Shown one piece after another: positions 33,483-41,289 of a stretch of 64,000 nt of DNA. The stretch is from Catenulispora rubra (GTDB lineage: Bacteria > Actinomycetota > Actinomycetes > Streptomycetales > Catenulisporaceae), in assembly GCF_015356825.1 (NCBI RefSeq), contig NZ_JAACYW010000007.1, forward strand, positions 44,357 through 108,356, read 5' to 3'. Position 1 is the first letter of the stretch, and each line of letters starts with the position of its first letter. The notes beneath the pieces were generated by a model, which made no database searches, was not told the origin of the DNA, and saw nothing but the letters and a program-made list of their open reading frames with translations. A program made the position numbers and the translations under genes.

Positions 33483-33487
33483 CCTCC
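33483..33487 (-). promoter_or_regulatory. Ribosome binding site fixing a TTG start
   Basis: GGAGG on the minus strand, five bases before the TTG at 33477. No ATG or GTG in frame would keep the PRC-barrel intact, so this site decides the start. Confidence 0.8.
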
Positions 33488-33713
33488 GTATCCGCCTCGA
33501 CGTCGCCGGCGGTGGGGGCGCCGACTACCGGTGGTCATGGTGAATGTGCTGCCGCACGGGCTCACTGAAACGCCGCCGACCGTGCGACCTCCCAGGTCCG
33601 ATGATGTGATCAGGCTACCGGTTCCGGGACCGGCGTGGCCGACTCCGCTACTCCTTCCCCGTCGCGTCTGCGGACCGTCTAGTCTCGTGGCGACACCGAT
33701 CGACTGGAGCATC

Positions 33714-34493
33714 GTGCGCACGTCCCGAGGAACCGCCGTCAGAACAGGTGCCGCGCTGGTCGCGGCCGTGGCGGCGCTGGCCGGATGCGGATCCACCGGT
33801 ACCAACGGCGTGGCCAAGAAGGGCGCCGGATCCATCGTCGCCACCGCCGAGGACGCGGTGCTGAACGCCAGCAGCGTGCACATCCAGGGCCAGTTCACCT
33901 CCGGCAGCCAGCAGGTCGCGCTGGACCTGCGGCTGGAGAAGGACAAGGGCGCCTCCGGCACCGTCACCATCGGCACCGAGGTGATCGAGCTGCTGCGGGT
34001 CGGGCCGGACGTCTACGTCAAGGGCGACCAGGCGTTCTACCGCTCCGTGCTGTCGCGGCTCGGCGACACCTCGCCGGCGCCGAGCGCGGCCGGGTCCCCC
34101 TCGACCTCCGCGGGCAGCCCGACTTCGAGCTCCTCGGACAACAGCATCGCGGTGACCGCCATGCAGATCAACTACCTGCACATCGGCCCGGCCGACGCGC
34201 AGTACCAGACCTTCGCCTCGCTGACCGATCCGCGCCAGCTGCTGGCGCAGATCATGCAGGGCATCGGGTCGCTGGGCAAGGACGGCCAGAAGGACATCCG
34301 GGGCACCAAGTCGATCGTGCTGTCCGGGTCGAAGGACACCCGGGTGTACGTGGCCATCGACGGCCAGCCCTACCTGGAGCGGGTGCTGCCGCCCGGCGGC
34401 GGGACGCTGGACTTCATGGACTACGGCACGCCGGTGACGCTGAACCCGCCGCCGCCTGGACAAGTCGTCGACATAGCAAAGATCGCGAAGTAG
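33714..34493 (+). CDS. LppX/LprG-like secreted lipoprotein
   Basis: 259 aa from GTG 33714 with GGAG six bases upstream. The signal peptide ends in lipobox ALAGC. The body, with GSIVATAEDAVLNASSVHIQG, LDLRLEKDKGASGTVTIG and VYVKGDQAFYRSVL, resembles the half-barrel of LppX/LprG-type lipoproteins that carry lipids in mycobacteria. A Ser/Pro/Thr-rich insertion (about 120-145) interrupts it. The end, PPPPGQVVDIAKIAK, is conserved-looking. Lipid binding is inferred. It is divergent from the MgtE-like gene. Confidence 0.8.
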   Translation: MRTSRGTAVRTGAALVAAVAALAGCGSTGTNGVAKKGAGSIVATAEDAVLNASSVHIQGQFTSGSQQVALDLRLEKDKGASGTVTIGTEVIELLRVGPDVYVKGDQAFYRSVLSRLGDTSPAPSAAGSPSTSAGSPTSSSSDNSIAVTAMQINYLHIGPADAQYQTFASLTDPRQLLAQIMQGIGSLGKDGQKDIRGTKSIVLSGSKDTRVYVAIDGQPYLERVLPPGGGTLDFMDYGTPVTLNPPPPGQVVDIAKIAK

Positions 34494-34503
34494 TAGCGAT
34501 CCC

Positions 34504-35343
34504 TCACACCACCGAGGCGAAGGCCTTGCCGTCCAACACAATCTCCGGCTCGACCCCCAGCGCCGCGTACACATGCGCCGCGACGTCGACATGCCGCAGC
34601 GTCCCGTAGTCCGCGCCGCCCTCGATGCCCGGACCGCACGCCGCGATCCACGCCGTCCGCTCGGCCGCGCTGCCGCCGCCGTGGCCGCCCTCGAGCACCT
34701 GGCCGTGGTCGGTCACCAGGATGAAGGTCCAGTTCTCCGCGGCCCGCTCCGGCCGGGACGCCACCGCCGCCAGCAACCGCCCGACGCGCGCGTCCGTGCG
34801 GCGGATGGCGGCCCGGTACAGGTCCCCGCAGCCCTGGTCGTGCCCGGTGGCGTCGTTCACCCCGAGGTAGACGAACGCCGCCGCGACGTCCTCGGCGGCC
34901 AGCACGCGCTCGGCGTCGCCGGTGATCGCCTCGTCGCCGCGGTCGCACCCCGGGGCGGACTGGCCGAAGGTGGCGAAGCTCAGGCGGGAGGGCGAGGCGA
35001 ACATCGGGCCGTGGTCGGCGGTGGTGGCCAGGGGCGGCCAGGCGCCGATCGCAAGATACGTGTGCAGGCCGAAGTCGCGCGTCAGCACGGTCAGGAAGTC
35101 CGGGTGCTCGGCCAGCCGGTGCCCGGCGAAGTCGTTGCTGCTGATGTTGTGCCGCTCGATCGTGGTCCCGGTGACGGCCGTGGCCCAGCAGGGTCCTGAC
35201 ACCGTCGGGGTGCCGTCCTCGATCCACACCGGGGCCAGGAAGCCCTCGCCGATGATCCGGTCGATGTTCGGAGTCGGCTCGGCTTCGAGGAAGTCCAGGC
35301 GGGTGCCGTCGATCCCGATGACCAGTACGCATGAAGTGCTCAT
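34504..35343 (-). CDS. Alkaline phosphatase-superfamily phosphodiesterase-like protein
   Basis: 279 aa, ATG at 35343 with GGGGAG upstream. Type I phosphodiesterase/nucleotide pyrophosphatase fold: VLVIGIDGTRLDFLE near the start with the first metal Asp; nucleophile Thr likely in DGTPTVSGPCWAT; FVYLGVNDATGHDQG; and FILVTDHGQV with the metal Asp-His. It lacks a signal peptide and so appears cytoplasmic. Substrate unknown: nucleotide, phospholipid or phosphonate. Confidence 0.85.
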   Translation of the reverse strand: MSTSCVLVIGIDGTRLDFLEAEPTPNIDRIIGEGFLAPVWIEDGTPTVSGPCWATAVTGTTIERHNISSNDFAGHRLAEHPDFLTVLTRDFGLHTYLAIGAWPPLATTADHGPMFASPSRLSFATFGQSAPGCDRGDEAITGDAERVLAAEDVAAAFVYLGVNDATGHDQGCGDLYRAAIRRTDARVGRLLAAVASRPERAAENWTFILVTDHGQVLEGGHGGGSAAERTAWIAACGPGIEGGADYGTLRHVDVAAHVYAALGVEPEIVLDGKAFASVV

Positions 35344-35366
35344 GTCTCCCCTGGGTTGTGAGTCGG

Positions 35367-35641
35367 CTAAGCGATCCGCGCTAGATCATCCTCACGGACC
35401 GCGCCGAGCAGCGGAAGCCCCGCCACGTACCGCTCGACGTCGGCCACCGCGTACGCGCCGAGCAGCGCCACCTCGGTCCCCATCGCCCCGGCCAGGTGCG
35501 GCGTCACGACCACGTTCGGCAGCAGGAACAACGGATGCGTCGGCGGCAGCGGTTCGTCGGGGTCGGTGACGTCCAGGAACGCGTCGATCCGGCCGGCGGC
35601 GCAGTGCCGCACCAGCGCCTCGGCGCCGGCCAGTGCCCGCC
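35367..35641 (-). pseudogene. D-2-hydroxyacid dehydrogenase, C-terminal remnant
   Basis: About 85 codons of the C-terminus survive: ALVRHCAAGRIDAFLDVTDP, LPPTHPLFLLPNVVVTPHLA and the substrate/NAD-domain end. The H in TPHLAG is the catalytic histidine of the D-isomer family. Reading toward the N-terminus, similarity fades at about 35640-35655, where plus-strand sequence of a binding-protein gene takes over. No start codon context or promoter remains, so it is very likely inactive. Confidence 0.8.
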
Positions 35642-35743
35642 GCGCTGTCGTTGTGGGACGACGTCATCAAGAAGTGGCAGAGCGGCGGCGGCGACCAGAT
35701 CGCGGCCGAGCTCGGCGCCGAGTACGCGAAGACGCACAGTTAA
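35642..35743 (+). pseudogene. Extracellular sugar-binding protein, C-terminal remnant
   Basis: Thirty-three codons ending at TAA 35741-35743 read LSLWDDVIKKWQSGGGD and QIAAELGAEYAKTHS, the typical tail of family 1 ABC solute-binding lipoproteins (W...KW..GGGD...E...AY). The rest of the gene is missing. It would have been read toward the lyase at 35774, so the lyase operon was probably led by this transporter component. Confidence 0.75.
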
Positions 35744-35773
35744 ATACCGACCCACGGCTGAGATGATCTGCGC

Positions 35774-37474
35774 ATGAACTACCTGGCCGCCCTGGAAGAC
35801 GAAGTCCGCGACGCCGTGGCGGGGGCGGCCGGGTCCGCCGCGCCCGAGCTGACGTTCACGCTGTACCGGGAGTTCGGCGACACCGGACACCGCTATGGCT
35901 ACGAGCACCCCTACTTCGAGCGGCGCGGACGGCTGGTCGCGGCCGGCGCGGCGGCGATGTTCGACGTGCGCGCGGACGGCGTCGTGAGCGCGGACGTGCT
36001 CGCCGTCCTCGCCGACGAGCTGTGGCGGGTCTGCGACGAGTACACCTGGGCCCTGCCCGCGCACGTCTACCACGCCCGCGACGGCGACATGCGCCGCTGC
36101 GTCGACCTTTTCGCGGCCGAGACCGCGCACACCGTCGCCGAGCTGATCGGGCGCTTCGGCAAGCAGCTGCCCGAGGACGTGACGATGCGCTGCCGCGAGG
36201 AGCTGCTGGACCGGGTCTTCATCCCGTTCGCCGACGACCAGCGGCCGATGGCCTTCGAGAAGATGACCAACAACTGGCTCGCGGTGGTCGCCGGCGGCGT
36301 CGGGATGGCCGCGCTGGCCTTCTTCCCGGACGAGGCCAAGCGGTTGGCGATGATCCTGAAGCGCGCGCAGAAGTCATTGCGCCGCTTCATCGAGCACTAC
36401 CCCGACGACGGCGGCTGCTCCGAGGGCATGGACTACTGGGTCTACGGCTTCGGGTACTTCGCCTACTTCGCCGAGGCGTGGCGCGAGCGCGGCGGCTCGG
36501 ATCTGTTGCTGGACAAGAAGATCCGCGAGATCGCTGCGTTCCCTTCCCGCGTCGGATTCGGCGACGGCCGGTTCCCGAGCTTCTCCGACGGCTCGGAGAC
36601 CGCGGAGATCCCGACCGGGTTGATGTCGCGGCTGGTCGAACGGCTCGGGGTGCCGGTGCCGTATCTGACGGCTGTGCCGAGCCTCGCGTCGGACTTCTGT
36701 CATCGCTGGCCGCACGTCGCCAAGAACATCGAGTGGACCAGCGAGCGCGTCCTGGACCAGCCGACGGCGCCGGGCGTCGCGTACCTGCCGGATCTGGCGT
36801 GGGTCGTGGACCGCGGCGGCGAGGCGGAGTTCGCGGCCAAGGGCGGGCACAACGACGAGTTCCACAACCATCTGGACGTCGGCCAGTTCATCCTGCGCGG
36901 CCACGGCGAGACGCTGCTGACGGACCTGGGCGCCGGCGAATACAACGCCGCGTACTTCGGGCCCGACCGGTATAAGGATGTTCATACAGCCGCCGAGGGG
37001 CACTCGATCCCGCTGATCGACGGTCGGGGTCAGCTGCCGGGCGCCGAGTACGCCGCGAAGGTCGAGCGCTTCGCCGAGACCGGCCAGGGCGCGATCCTGA
37101 CCTTGGACCTGACCTCGGCATACGAAGTCCCCGGATTGCTCGCCGTGGGCCGCCGGTTCACCTGGCAGCGACACGGCAGCCTGGTCGTGGTCGACCGGAT
37201 CGAGACCGATCGCCCGATGCCTTTCGAGGAGATCTTCATCAGCCGGATCCGGCCGACGTTCGAGGCCGATCGCGTGGTGTGGGAGGGCGAGAAGGCGCGC
37301 TGCGTCATGACGTGGAGCGGTCCGGTCGCGATGGTTCCCGAGCTGGAGAGCATCGAGACCAGCGGTCATCGCGGAGAGCTGGAAAGCGTTTTCCGCATTC
37401 GGCTACGATGCTCCCTTGAGGCTGGCGGCAGCCGGCTGGAGTCCGTGTTCACCGTCGCGAGCAAGGAGCGTTGA
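35774..37474 (+). CDS. Heparinase II/III-like polysaccharide lyase (cytoplasmic)
   Basis: 566 aa, no signal peptide. The N-terminal half is an alpha/alpha toroid (DQRPMAFEKMTNNWLAVVAG, CSEGMDYWVYGFGYFAYFAE), and the C-terminal half a beta-sandwich. GGHNDEFHNHLDVGQFIL holds the heparinase II/III His/Asn/Asp motif, followed by TDLGAGEYNAAYF. Such enzymes depolymerise uronic-acid oligosaccharides by beta-elimination. Lack of secretion implies oligomers are imported first, consistent with the transporter remnant just upstream. It ends one base before the next start. Confidence 0.88.
   Translation: MNYLAALEDEVRDAVAGAAGSAAPELTFTLYREFGDTGHRYGYEHPYFERRGRLVAAGAAAMFDVRADGVVSADVLAVLADELWRVCDEYTWALPAHVYHARDGDMRRCVDLFAAETAHTVAELIGRFGKQLPEDVTMRCREELLDRVFIPFADDQRPMAFEKMTNNWLAVVAGGVGMAALAFFPDEAKRLAMILKRAQKSLRRFIEHYPDDGGCSEGMDYWVYGFGYFAYFAEAWRERGGSDLLLDKKIREIAAFPSRVGFGDGRFPSFSDGSETAEIPTGLMSRLVERLGVPVPYLTAVPSLASDFCHRWPHVAKNIEWTSERVLDQPTAPGVAYLPDLAWVVDRGGEAEFAAKGGHNDEFHNHLDVGQFILRGHGETLLTDLGAGEYNAAYFGPDRYKDVHTAAEGHSIPLIDGRGQLPGAEYAAKVERFAETGQGAILTLDLTSAYEVPGLLAVGRRFTWQRHGSLVVVDRIETDRPMPFEEIFISRIRPTFEADRVVWEGEKARCVMTWSGPVAMVPELESIETSGHRGELESVFRIRLRCSLEAGGSRLESVFTVASKER
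37381..37394. promoter_or_regulatory. LacI-type operator inside the lyase 3' end
   Basis: GGAAAGCGTTTTCC matches, with one arm mismatch, the perfect GGAAAGCGCTTTCC palindrome upstream of the second LacI gene. It lies 81 bases before the DUF2264 start codon. Confidence 0.6.
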
Positions 37475-37475
37475 T

Positions 37476-39374
37476 GTGGCCGGTGCGATGGATGTCCCCG
37501 AGGACCGGAACCTGTCCGAGCACACCGGCTGGACGCGGGCCCACTGGCTCGCGCAGGCCGACTACCTGCTTGACTCCTTGAAGCCGTTCGCGTCGCCGAG
37601 TTCGGCGCGCTTCGAGCTGCCGGGCCGGCCCAGCGCCTCGGGCGTCGACTCGGATGCCTTGGAGGGCTTCGCCCGCACCTTCCTGCTCGCGGCGTGGCGG
37701 ATCGTCGCCGACCGGGGCCAGGGGCCGGTCGCCGAGGACCTGATCGCCCGATACTCCTCGGGCCTCGCCGCCGGCGCGGACGCCGCGCATCCCGAGGCCT
37801 GGCCTCGGATCCCGCAGGGCCGGCCGGGGCAGCCGATGGTGGAGGCGGCCTCGATCGCGCTGGGGCTGCACTACACGCGCGAATGGCTGTGGGACCGGCT
37901 GGACGCGCGGGCCCAGGGGCTCGTCGCCGACTGGCTCGGCGAGTTCATCGGCAATCCGACCTGGCCGAACAACTGGATGCTGTTCCAGACGGTCACTGAG
38001 GAGTTCCTGTCCTCGATCGGCGCGCGGTATGAGGAGTCTGAGATCCTTCGCGGTCTCGACGCGACCGAGGAATGGTACGTCGGCGACGGCTGGTACACCG
38101 ACGGTGCCGGCCGCAACTTCGACTACTACATCGGCTGGGCCATGCACCTGTATCCGCTGGTGTGGACGCAGATGGCCGAGGGTGGCGTGCGGGGTGAGAG
38201 GGCGCTCGCGGCGCGCGAGGTCTATCGGGACCGGCTGCGCCAGTTCCTGGAGCGCTACTTCGACTTCTTCGGCTCCGACGGCGCGCCGATCTACCAAGGC
38301 CGGTCGCTGACGTACCGGTTCGCGGCCGCCGCGCCGATCTGGGTCGGGGAGATGTTCGACTGTTCCCCTTATGACGCCGGGCTTTCGCGGCGCGCCGCCA
38401 GCGGTGTGATGAAGCACTTCGCCGAGCACGGCGCGCCGGATGCGCGTGGCCTGCTGACCCCGGGGTGGCACGAGCCGTTCCTGCCGATGGTGCAGAACTA
38501 TTCGGGCCCTGCTTCGCCCTACTGGGCCTCCAAGGGCTTCATCGGCTTGATGCTCCCGGCCGACCACAGGGTGTGGACGGCGCTGGAGTCGCCGTTGCCG
38601 GTGGAGGTCGGGAACTTCGACAGCTTCATCGCGCCGGTCGGCTGGGCGCTGAGCGGGACCAAGGACGACGGCGTGGTCCGGTTGCTGAACCACGGCAGCG
38701 ACAAGGCCTGGCACCACACGCCGCCGTTCGACCCGCGCACCGACGTGTTCTACTCACCGCTGGCGTTCTCGACGGTGACCGCGCCGGACACCGCGCCGGA
38801 GGCGTGGGCCAAGCGGGTCGGGAACCACGTCGCGCTGATCGCGCCGGACGGCCGGGTGTCCTCGCGGGCCGTGATCGAGCCCGGTACGGCGGCCGACGGG
38901 TACATCTCGTCGGAGCACGTCCCGGGCTTCGAGACCGAGCCGGGCGGCGCGGTGATTCCGATCGAGGGCGCACGGATTTCGGCCAGGGTCTCCGTGAAGG
39001 ACGGCGTCGAGACCCGGGAGCACTCCGTGACGGCGCCGGCCGGCTGGACGGTGCGCGAGGGCGGGTATCCGGTCGCGGGTCCCGAAGAGCCATTGCGCGG
39101 CGAAAACGAGAAGCTGCCCGGGGCGTTCGCGGTCAACGATCTCGGGGTGATGTCGCGGATCGAGGGCCTGGGCACGTGGACCGCGGCCGGTGTGGACACC
39201 GAGCTCGGTGCCAACGCGCTGGGCGCGTTCTCGGCGACGCCGTATCTGACGGCGGAGCATCCCGGTGGCACGGTGAGCTATCTGTCGAAAGTCATGGTGT
39301 ATCGGCTCCCTGATGACGGCGCCGACGACGGTTCTGACGACGGTATCGATGACGGAGACGGGGTCGCGGAATGA
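37476..39374 (+). CDS. DUF2264-family protein
   Basis: 632 aa from GTG 37476, with AAGGAG seven bases upstream; the lyase stop is one base earlier. The long N-terminal helical domain includes SEHTGWTRAHWLAQADYLLD, NPTWPNNWMLFQTVTEEFL and YVGDGWYTDGAGRNFDYYIG, the family's glycosidase-like toroid, followed by a beta-rich second half. DUF2264 proteins often sit in uronate/rhamnogalacturonan loci, but no reaction is established to my knowledge. The C-terminus ends in an Asp/Gly-rich tract (DDGADDGSDDG). Confidence 0.85.
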   Translation: MAGAMDVPEDRNLSEHTGWTRAHWLAQADYLLDSLKPFASPSSARFELPGRPSASGVDSDALEGFARTFLLAAWRIVADRGQGPVAEDLIARYSSGLAAGADAAHPEAWPRIPQGRPGQPMVEAASIALGLHYTREWLWDRLDARAQGLVADWLGEFIGNPTWPNNWMLFQTVTEEFLSSIGARYEESEILRGLDATEEWYVGDGWYTDGAGRNFDYYIGWAMHLYPLVWTQMAEGGVRGERALAAREVYRDRLRQFLERYFDFFGSDGAPIYQGRSLTYRFAAAAPIWVGEMFDCSPYDAGLSRRAASGVMKHFAEHGAPDARGLLTPGWHEPFLPMVQNYSGPASPYWASKGFIGLMLPADHRVWTALESPLPVEVGNFDSFIAPVGWALSGTKDDGVVRLLNHGSDKAWHHTPPFDPRTDVFYSPLAFSTVTAPDTAPEAWAKRVGNHVALIAPDGRVSSRAVIEPGTAADGYISSEHVPGFETEPGGAVIPIEGARISARVSVKDGVETREHSVTAPAGWTVREGGYPVAGPEEPLRGENEKLPGAFAVNDLGVMSRIEGLGTWTAAGVDTELGANALGAFSATPYLTAEHPGGTVSYLSKVMVYRLPDDGADDGSDDGIDDGDGVAE

Positions 39375-40144
39375 GTTGGCCGTTGGCGTTTTCCACTTTG
39401 GGCTGCTCGGGGATGCCGCTGGCGGACGTCGTCGAGCTGGCGCGGTCCACAGGGTGGCTCGGGCTGGAGCTGCGGGCCGCCGATGACGAACCTGTGCATA
39501 TCGGGTTGTCTGTGGAGGAGCGGGCTGCCGCGCGGGAGTTGCTGGAGTCCGGCGGCGTCACCGTGTTGGCGGTTGCTTCCTATGTCAAAGTGGCCAGCGG
39601 TGCGGTCAGCGACGACGAGTGCGTCGCGGATGCGTTGGCGCATGCGGAACTCGCTCGGGATCTGGGCGCGCCATTCGTGCGCGTCTTCCCTGGTGCGGAG
39701 GAGCCCGGGGCCGAGGCGGACGCGCGTGCCGTGCGTCGGCTGAACGCGATCGCGGCGCAGTTGCCCGAGGGCGTCGCGATTCTTTTGGAGACTCACGACA
39801 GTCATCCACAGGGTGTGGATATCGCGCGGGTGCTGGCGCAGGTTTCCGGTGATGTCGGGACGATCTGGGACGTCATGCATCCGTGGCGGACCGGCGAGCC
39901 GATCTCCGTCACGAAGGAAGTGCTGGCGCCGTATCTGCGGCACGTGCAGGTGAAGGACGTGTTGTCGCCGGAGGAGCGGACGCCGTTGCCGCTCGGCGAG
40001 GGCACGATCCCGCTGCCCGAGTTCTACGCCGCGTTGCGGGAGCTGGGGTATGAGGGCTGGGTGTCGTTGGAGTGGGAGTCCAAGTGGCACCCCGAGGCGG
40101 TGCCGTTGGCCGAGGCGCTGAAGGTGAAGCCGGTCTTCGACTGA
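39371..40144 (+). CDS. Sugar phosphate isomerase/epimerase, xylose isomerase-like TIM barrel
   Basis: 257 aa; start overlaps the DUF2264 stop as ATGA. AP-endonuclease-2/xylose-isomerase fold with FSTLGCSGMPLADVVELAR, FVRVFPG, ILLETHDSHPQ, TIWDVMHPWRTGE, HVQVKDV and WVSLEWESKWHP; the Glu, Asp, His and Glu residues form the divalent-metal site. It likely isomerises a monosaccharide released by the lyase and DUF2264 protein. Last gene of the three-gene operon, convergent to the LacI gene. Confidence 0.9.
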   Translation: MSWPLAFSTLGCSGMPLADVVELARSTGWLGLELRAADDEPVHIGLSVEERAAARELLESGGVTVLAVASYVKVASGAVSDDECVADALAHAELARDLGAPFVRVFPGAEEPGAEADARAVRRLNAIAAQLPEGVAILLETHDSHPQGVDIARVLAQVSGDVGTIWDVMHPWRTGEPISVTKEVLAPYLRHVQVKDVLSPEERTPLPLGEGTIPLPEFYAALRELGYEGWVSLEWESKWHPEAVPLAEALKVKPVFD

Positions 40145-40174
40145 GGTCGGTTTTGGATCGAGGCCGTCGCCGGC

Positions 40175-41257
40175 TCACACGTTGATCCGCGGCCGCACCG
40201 AATCCCGCAGCACGATGTGGGTGCCCAGCATGACGTGCTGGTTCGGGGCGGCCGCCTCGTCGCGGTGCAGGGCCAGGCGGACGGCTTCGCGGCCGAGTTC
40301 CATGTGCGGGATCGAGACGGTGGTCAGCGCCGGGTAGAGGTCCTGCGCCTCTTGTTCGTCGTTGTATCCGATCACTGATACGTCGTCCGGCACGGAGACC
40401 CCGGCCTCCCGGAACGCGACGAGCGCGCGGGCCGCGATGTGGTCGTCCCAGGCGAAGACCGCGGTGAAGTCCGGCGGGCCCGCGGCCAGCCGCTTCTTGA
40501 GCTCGGCGTAGGCGAACGGCGGGAGCTGGTTGCTGACGATCACCAGGCTGGGGTCCTCGGCGATGCCGTAGGCGCCGATGGCGCGGCGGTAGCCGTCGAG
40601 GCGGTCGCGGGTCGTGGTGTTCTGCGGGTCGCCGCCGATGAACAGGACCCTGCGATGCCCCTGCGAGAGCAGGTGGCTGGTCGCGGCGAAGGCGCCGCCG
40701 GCGTTGTCGTACTCGACCACGGTCACCGGCAGGTTCTCGCCGGGCGAGGGGCGGCCGCAGACCACGAGGCGTGAGCCCGCGCTGTCCAGCAGCCGGGCCA
40801 GGCGCGCCATGTGCTCGCGGTACTCGGGGCCGTCGATGACGCCGCCGACCAGGACCACGGCGTCGACGTTCTGCTCGCGCAACGTCTCGACCAACTTCAC
40901 CTCGCGCTCCGGGTCGCCGCCGGTGGTGCTCACCATGCACAGCCGGTCCTCGGCCACCGCCTGCTGCTCCACGCCGGAGGCGACGCGGTTGTAGAAGGGG
41001 GAGGTGAGGTTGGAGAGCAGGACCGCGATGATCTTGGAGCGGGTGCCGGCCAGCGCGCGGGCGTGCGCGTTGACGACGTAGTCCAGGTCGCGGACCGCGC
41101 GCAGGACCCTGGTGCGGGTGGCGGCGGCGACCGGGTAGTTGCCGGTGAGGACCCGGGAGACGGTCGCGACCGAGACCCCCGCTCGGGTGGCCACGTCGCG
41201 GATGGTCGCCGCGCGGCCGTTCGGGGATCCGGCGTCGCTGTCCGGTCGTCTCGCCAC
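40175..41257 (-). CDS. LacI-family transcriptional regulator (first sugar locus)
   Basis: 360 aa from GTG 41257. The DNA-binding helix-turn-helix is TIRDVATRAGVSVATVSRVL, with hinge AHARALAGTRSKII, then a periplasmic-binding-protein-like sensor ending VSIPHMELGREAVRLALH. No ribosome site precedes the GTG, so the transcript may be leaderless. Only 32 bases separate it from the upstream LuxR stop. A candidate operator at 41269-41284 sits there. Probable regulator of the convergent lyase operon. Confidence 0.92.
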   Translation of the reverse strand: MARRPDSDAGSPNGRAATIRDVATRAGVSVATVSRVLTGNYPVAAATRTRVLRAVRDLDYVVNAHARALAGTRSKIIAVLLSNLTSPFYNRVASGVEQQAVAEDRLCMVSTTGGDPEREVKLVETLREQNVDAVVLVGGVIDGPEYREHMARLARLLDSAGSRLVVCGRPSPGENLPVTVVEYDNAGGAFAATSHLLSQGHRRVLFIGGDPQNTTTRDRLDGYRRAIGAYGIAEDPSLVIVSNQLPPFAYAELKKRLAAGPPDFTAVFAWDDHIAARALVAFREAGVSVPDDVSVIGYNDEQEAQDLYPALTTVSIPHMELGREAVRLALHRDEAAAPNQHVMLGTHIVLRDSVRPRINV

Positions 41258-41268
41258 GGGGGAAGAAT

Positions 41269-41284
41269 ACGTTTACTAAAGCGT
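41269..41284. promoter_or_regulatory. Candidate LacI autoregulatory operator
   Basis: ACGTTTACTAAAGCGT is an inverted repeat of ACG-TTTA half-sites with a one-base offset, 12 bases before the LacI start; GGGGAAACG continues outward on the minus strand. Confidence 0.4.
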
Positions 41285-41289
41285 TTCCC

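Noticed and set aside
31012..33543. 843-codon plus-strand frame across VOC, DUF1003 and MgtE-like genes
   Set aside because: It overlaps three recognised genes and has no family pattern.
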